A DNA stretch of 37,118 nucleotides. It comes from Candidatus Rifleibacteriota bacterium. Lineage in GTDB: Bacteria; Muiribacteriota; Ozemobacteria; Ozemobacterales; Ozemobacteraceae. The translations under genes were made by a program, and so were the position numbers. The notes under the pieces are model-generated. The model did no database searches and was not told where the DNA came from. It saw only the letters and a list, made by a program, of their open reading frames with translations. Position 1 is the first letter of the stretch. Every line of letters begins with the position of its first letter. The stretch spans positions 1 through 37,118 of the forward strand of contig JAHISQ010000158.1 in assembly GCA_018818125.1 (NCBI GenBank), read 5' to 3'. Of this stretch, positions 33,300 through 37,118 are shown piece after piece.

Positions 33300-33752
33300 G
33301 TGAGCAAAAGAGCACCAGAATTAACATGGCAGGACAAGGCCATCCTTGTAGCCATACCGATAGTGGTTTTTACAATTTTTATTCTTGCCAACTATTTCAG
33401 TCAGGATCTGACGGTAGCCGATGCTTTTGAACAGAAGTTGCCTGATACTGAGGTTCGCGATGGCGGCAATATCGTACAGGTCTACCCTCTCGTTGCAACC
33501 GATACGTTAAGTTGCCGCATAAAAACCCGTGATAATCTTGCCGAGTTTGATTTTACCTACAATGTAACCGGTTCTGAGACATTCAGATTCGAAGTTGGCA
33601 GAGCTATTCAGTTTTATGGGCAATATAAATATGACCCCAAGGGTGGCCAGGTCTACGCACCTTATAAGGGCAAGAGCGGTCGCATGACCGGCTGGATTAC
33701 TTACGAAAACCAGCGTTTTACTGCAAAAGAAGACAAAGACAACCAGCTGTAA
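33300..33752 (+). CDS. Membrane-anchored DUF3465/OB-like protein
   Basis: This 150-aa protein starts at GTG with GGGAG 9 nt upstream. One membrane helix (about 13-33) leaves the rest in the periplasm. Residues about 55-145 form a small all-beta domain with FEVGRAIQFYGQYKYDPKGGQVYAPY...GWITYENQRF. This resembles DUF3465, an OB-fold-like family with a GQYEYN.KGG..H....GWI.Y pattern. No catalytic residues are known for that family. It is divergent from the LysM/M23 gene and ends 12 nt before the stop of the convergent rlpA. Real coding is supported by its clean frame and anchor; the family match is by eye. Confidence 0.7.
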   Translation: MSKRAPELTWQDKAILVAIPIVVFTIFILANYFSQDLTVADAFEQKLPDTEVRDGGNIVQVYPLVATDTLSCRIKTRDNLAEFDFTYNVTGSETFRFEVGRAIQFYGQYKYDPKGGQVYAPYKGKSGRMTGWITYENQRFTAKEDKDNQL

Positions 33753-33764
33753 ATTGCGTCTTTA

Positions 33765-34166
33765 TTATGGCCCGGAAACAACTTCGATACCTACATTTGC
33801 TATTCCGGCTGCTTTCATGCCAAGTTCTTCGGCTGCCCGCTCAGAAATATCAATTATGCGCCCCTCTACGAATGGTCCGCGGTCGTTGATGCGAACTCTG
33901 ACCCTGTACCCGTTATCGAGATTGTTGACCTGCACCCAGGTCCCAAAAGCGAGATCTTTGTGTGCTGCTGTCATGGCATTTTTGTCGAACAGTTCGCCGG
34001 AAGCAGTTGAGCGTCCCTGATATTCGGCGCCATACCATGAGGCGATACCGGTCTGATAATAGGCTTCAGCTGGGGCCGTCGGATTTTTACTCCCGCTGCT
34101 TTCGCAGCCGGCAGCGAGAAGAGCCAGTAATAGAAAAGGGATTAGTTTGATTGTACGCTTTAACAT
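33765..34166 (-). CDS. rlpA: RlpA-like lipoprotein (septal ring / lytic transglycosylase family)
   Basis: This 133-aa lipoprotein has lipobox LAAGC (Cys21) and one double-psi beta-barrel RlpA domain: GIASWYGAEYQGRSTASGE, MTAAHKDLAFGTWVQVNN, VRINDRGPFVEGRIIDIS and AAEELGM. The acid residue of NDRGPF is kept. RlpA proteins bind or cut denuded glycan strands. The SPOR domain that targets E. coli RlpA to the septum is absent, as in many short homologues. The ATG at 34166 begins a good lipoprotein signal; the longer frame to 34184 would need TTG. It stands alone, between a convergent gene and the glgP terminator. Confidence 0.93.
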   Translation of the reverse strand: MLKRTIKLIPFLLLALLAAGCESSGSKNPTAPAEAYYQTGIASWYGAEYQGRSTASGELFDKNAMTAAHKDLAFGTWVQVNNLDNGYRVRVRINDRGPFVEGRIIDISERAAEELGMKAAGIANVGIEVVSGP

Positions 34167-34258
34167 GTAATGTTGTCTCGGCAACTTTACCGGTTTACTT
34201 TACAAGGATCTGATCATCAGTTTGCACTTTGCCTGATTGGCAGGATGATGAAAAAGGT

Positions 34259-34294
34259 AAAAAAACAGACAGGCTTAGCAAAAGCCTGTCTGTT
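34259..34294 (-). terminator. Strong terminator of glycogen phosphorylase
   Basis: A perfect 13-bp stem, AACAGACAGGCTT (34264-34276) with AAGCCTGTCTGTT (34282-34294), encloses a 5-nt loop. On the minus strand it is followed by a run of seven T (34265-34259). It lies 74 nt past the glgP stop codon. Confidence 0.88.
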
Positions 34295-34368
34295 AGTGAA
34301 TCTGTCTTGAACTATACTGCTATTATTCGATTGCTTCAAATATTGCTAATTTGCATTTTTACTCAAAA

Positions 34369-36951
34369 CTATTTTTCATGAACCTTTTTGCGGGATCGCG
34401 AAACAACAGGTTCTACGTGCCATATTTCGCTGGCATACTGCTGTATGGTGCGGTCTGATGAGAACTTGCCCATTCTGGCTACGTTAAGAATTGCCATCCG
34501 ACTCCACTTTTCCTGATCGCGATAGGCCTCTTCGATCTTCCGCTGGCAGTCTGAGTAAGCCTCAAAGTCTGCAAGCACCATGAAATAGTCGCCGCCGGTG
34601 AGCAGTGAGTCTATAATTGGCTTGAACAGATCGGGCTGTTTAGGACTGAAGCGGCCATCGGCAACCATTTCGATGACCTGCCTGAGCTCATCGTTTTTGG
34701 CGTAATATTCATTAGGATTATATCCAGAATCCCGAAGTGCCTGAATTTCTTCTGTTTTAAGGCCAAAGAGAAAAAAGTTTTCGGCTCCGACCTCGTCCAT
34801 AATCTCGACATTGGCTCCGTCAAGAGTGCCAATTGTGAGCGCGCCGTTCATTGATAGCTTCATACAACCAGTTCCAGAAGCTTCCATGCCGGCCGTCGAT
34901 ATCTGTTCAGAAACGTCAGCAGCCGGGACAATACGCTGAGCAAGCGATACCGAGTAGTTCTCCAGGAACACGACCTTGAGCAGACTACCCACTTCCGGAT
35001 CATTATTAACGACCTGTGCCACGGAGTTGATGAGCTTGATGATCAACTTGGCCAACTTGTAAGCAGGTGCTGCTTTTGCACCGAAAATGAATGTTCTCGG
35101 AACCATGCTGCCACCATTGCCGGACTTGATACGGTTATAGAGCGCAATGATGTGGAACACGTTCATCAGTTGGCGTTTATATTCGTGCAGCCGCTTAATC
35201 TGGCAGTCAAAAATTGAATCATGATTGATCTCAATTCCAGTCAGTTCTTTGATGATGCCTGCCATCGCTTTCTTGTTCTCGGCCTTAACGTCGCGGAACA
35301 GCTTGCGAAATTTGGCGTCATCTGCGAACGGCACCAGTTTTTTAAGTTCAAAAAGGTCAGTCACAAACTTGTCGCCAATCCGGCTCTTGATCAGCTCAGC
35401 CAATTTAGGATTGCACAGTTTCAACCAGCGGCGAGGAGTAACACCATTCGTCTTGTTGTTGAATCTCTCAGGCCAGAGTCTGTAAAAGTCGCTGAATGTT
35501 CTGGTCTTGATAATCTCACTGTGCAGCTTGGCAACGCCGTTAACCGAGTGACTGCCAACCATTGCCAGATGTGCCATTCGCACCGACCTGGTCGAGCCTT
35601 CCTCAATAATCGACAACTTTGCAAGCAGTTCCGGCTCAGCCGGGAACTTAGCGCTCACTTCTTCAAGAAATCGGCGGTTAATCTCGTAGATGATCTCCAG
35701 ATGGCGGGGCAAAAGCTTTTTGAACATTGTAACCGGCCACTTTTCAAGAGCTTCTGGCAGTATCGTGTGGTTCGTGTAGCCGAAGGTTTCAGTGCAGATC
35801 TTGAAAGCGTCATCCCATGAAAAATCGTTCTTGTCGACGAGCAAACGCATGAGCTCAGGAATAGCGAGTGCCGGATGAGTGTCATTCAGCTGAATGGCAA
35901 CTTTTTCAGGCAAATGTCGTAAGTCGAGGTTCTTGACTTTAAAGCGGCGTATGATGTCTTTAAGCGTGGCTGCCACAAAAAAGTATTCCTGCTTCAAACG
36001 CAGCTCTTTTCCTGCCTGAAGTTCATCGGCAGGATAAAGCACCTTTGAAATATTTTCGTCGAGAATTTTTTCTTCGACGGCTCTGATGTAGTCACCCTGG
36101 TTGAAGTGTTTGAGCGAGAATTCTTCGAGAGTCCGTGCTGCCCACAATCTCATGGTGTTGACTGTGCCGTTGCGATAACCGGGCACCGGAGTATCATAAG
36201 CAACCGCGACGATCCGGTCAGAAGGCATCCAGCGGCATACAAGCCGACCGTGCTCGTCAGTGCTTTTCTCAACGGAACCGCCAAAACTGACACGATAGCT
36301 TAATTCGGGCCGGACTACTTCCCATGGATTGCCAAACCGGAGCCAGTGATCAGGTTTTTCAATCTGAAAGCCATTCTCGAATTTTTGCTCGAAGATGCCA
36401 TACTCATACCTTATACCGTAACCGTCTGCAGGCAGAGCCAACGAGGCCATAGAATCAAGGAAGCAGGCTGCAAGCCTACCCAGTCCGCCGTTTCCTAGTC
36501 CTGCGTCCGGCTCAAGCTCGCGTAGATCTTCCAGGCTGAGTCCCAGTTCGGCCAGTGCTTTTCCTGTCTCACCCTTGATACCAAGATTAACCAGGCTGTT
36601 GCCAAGTGTTCGACCCATCAGATATTCAAGCGAGAGATAATATACGCGCTTGACGTTATCCTCGTGATATGTGTGCATCGTATCGTTCCAGCGCTCGATC
36701 AAACGATCCCGAATTGAACCGGCCACCGAATGGTAAAGATCGTTCATGGTGGCATGAGCTCTGCTTTTGGCCTGTGAAAATTCCAGATGGTCCGCAAACG
36801 ACCTCTGCAACGATGGTATATCATTCTCCTGATAATTATTCTCCATCAACTCCCAGAGTTTCTTGTGTTTGGTCCGGGTTTGATCGCCATTTTCCTTTGT
36901 GAGGGTGGGGGTCTTTGCTTCTTCAACCGACTGAGACTTCTTTTTACTCAT
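34369..36951 (-). CDS. glgP: Glycogen/maltodextrin phosphorylase
   Basis: This 860-aa enzyme releases glucose 1-phosphate from alpha-1,4-glucan ends using phosphate and PLP. The family blocks are plain: VYYLSLEYLMGRTLGN, the GLGNGGLGRLAACFLDS glycine loop, PADGYGIRYEYGIF, IQLNDTHPALAIPELMR, TNHTILPEALEKWP, and the PLP site GTGCMKLSMNGALTIGTLDGANVEI with Lys698. The residue two before the PLP lysine is Cys696, where Asn is usual (GTGNMK). It is slightly longer than E. coli GlgP (815 aa), from a charged N-terminal extension of about 35 residues. The ATG at 36951 has GGAG 9 nt upstream; the frame extends to a TTG at 36966. No other glycogen genes are in the window. About 165 nt of upstream DNA to the window edge show no gene. 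Confidence 0.97.
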   Translation of the reverse strand: MSKKKSQSVEEAKTPTLTKENGDQTRTKHKKLWELMENNYQENDIPSLQRSFADHLEFSQAKSRAHATMNDLYHSVAGSIRDRLIERWNDTMHTYHEDNVKRVYYLSLEYLMGRTLGNSLVNLGIKGETGKALAELGLSLEDLRELEPDAGLGNGGLGRLAACFLDSMASLALPADGYGIRYEYGIFEQKFENGFQIEKPDHWLRFGNPWEVVRPELSYRVSFGGSVEKSTDEHGRLVCRWMPSDRIVAVAYDTPVPGYRNGTVNTMRLWAARTLEEFSLKHFNQGDYIRAVEEKILDENISKVLYPADELQAGKELRLKQEYFFVAATLKDIIRRFKVKNLDLRHLPEKVAIQLNDTHPALAIPELMRLLVDKNDFSWDDAFKICTETFGYTNHTILPEALEKWPVTMFKKLLPRHLEIIYEINRRFLEEVSAKFPAEPELLAKLSIIEEGSTRSVRMAHLAMVGSHSVNGVAKLHSEIIKTRTFSDFYRLWPERFNNKTNGVTPRRWLKLCNPKLAELIKSRIGDKFVTDLFELKKLVPFADDAKFRKLFRDVKAENKKAMAGIIKELTGIEINHDSIFDCQIKRLHEYKRQLMNVFHIIALYNRIKSGNGGSMVPRTFIFGAKAAPAYKLAKLIIKLINSVAQVVNNDPEVGSLLKVVFLENYSVSLAQRIVPAADVSEQISTAGMEASGTGCMKLSMNGALTIGTLDGANVEIMDEVGAENFFLFGLKTEEIQALRDSGYNPNEYYAKNDELRQVIEMVADGRFSPKQPDLFKPIIDSLLTGGDYFMVLADFEAYSDCQRKIEEAYRDQEKWSRMAILNVARMGKFSSDRTIQQYASEIWHVEPVVSRSRKKVHEK

Positions 36952-37118
36952 TTTCAGCATCTCCAATACTTAAGAATTGGTAACTGCTCAATAACTCGGG
37001 GTTTGACACCACCCAAGTTTTATGATTCTGCTCGTTCCTGTTAATATTGAGATTTATGATGAATTGCACAGGGTTATTTTCTTTGCCATATCGGTAATTA
37101 CGGATCCAAGGTTTGCAA

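Noticed and set aside
35221..35820. 199-aa open frame antisense to glgP
   Set aside because: It falls inside a certain glycogen phosphorylase gene, has no ribosome binding site or recognisable domain, and is a mirror-frame shadow.

Overview
The window looks like a chromosomal segment from a Gram-negative-type (diderm) bacterium. It encodes an outer-membrane-type beta-barrel protein, several lipoproteins with lipoboxes, an RlpA lipoprotein, a LysM/M23 murein hydrolase, and the paired PBP1C and bacterial alpha-2-macroglobulin. There are no rRNA, tRNA, CRISPR, transposase or phage structural genes. Base composition is moderate over most of the window and clearly AT-richer around 9-13 kb. I cannot assign a phylum. 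The many lone secreted FecR-like and LysM proteins would fit a poorly sampled lineage such as Riflebacteria, but that is a guess.

Layout. (1) 1-1.95 kb: a secreted protein with a YfiM-like motif, converging on argF across a shared terminator. (2) 2.0-8.7 kb, minus strand: a translationally coupled operon of a small membrane protein and two large UvrD-type helicases, each with a C-terminal PD-(D/E)XK nuclease. This is the architecture of an AdnAB-like double-strand-break resection machine. (3) 8.8-13.05 kb: an accessory stretch with a P-loop kinase, an ankyrin protein, a polysaccharide deacetylase, a SAM methyltransferase and a FecR-like secreted protein. It also holds an orphan promoter and terminator (candidate sRNA) and a roughly 40-bp relic of the methyltransferase gene. 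(4) 13.1-21.1 kb, minus strand: alpha-2-macroglobulin with its thioester, then pbpC, separated by a strong hairpin. (5) 21.2-24.7 kb, plus strand: a three-gene operon of a secreted alkaline-phosphatase-fold protein lacking most metal ligands, an apparently dead archaeo-eukaryotic primase fused to a DnaB/KaiC-like ATPase with an altered Walker A, and an acylphosphatase. (6) 24.75-27.1 kb, minus strand: a MurC-like ligase, a stand-alone B3/B4-domain protein and a small HEAT-type lipoprotein, behind a promoter with a palindrome over its -10. (7) 27.2-33.2 kb, minus strand: LysM/M23 peptidase, beta-barrel protein, FecR/carboxypeptidase-regulatory protein and FN3-like lipoprotein, the last three joined by 1-nt stop/start overlaps. 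(8) 33.3-37.1 kb: a DUF3465-like membrane-anchored protein, RlpA, and glycogen phosphorylase with a strong terminator.

Most of the window serves the cell envelope: peptidoglycan synthesis, remodelling and recycling, and periplasmic protease trapping. DNA break repair and central metabolism (arginine, glycogen) make up the rest. The best candidate for something undescribed is the 21.2-24.7 kb operon, in which two adjacent, unrelated enzyme folds both appear to have lost their catalytic residues while keeping full-length, well-formed reading frames.
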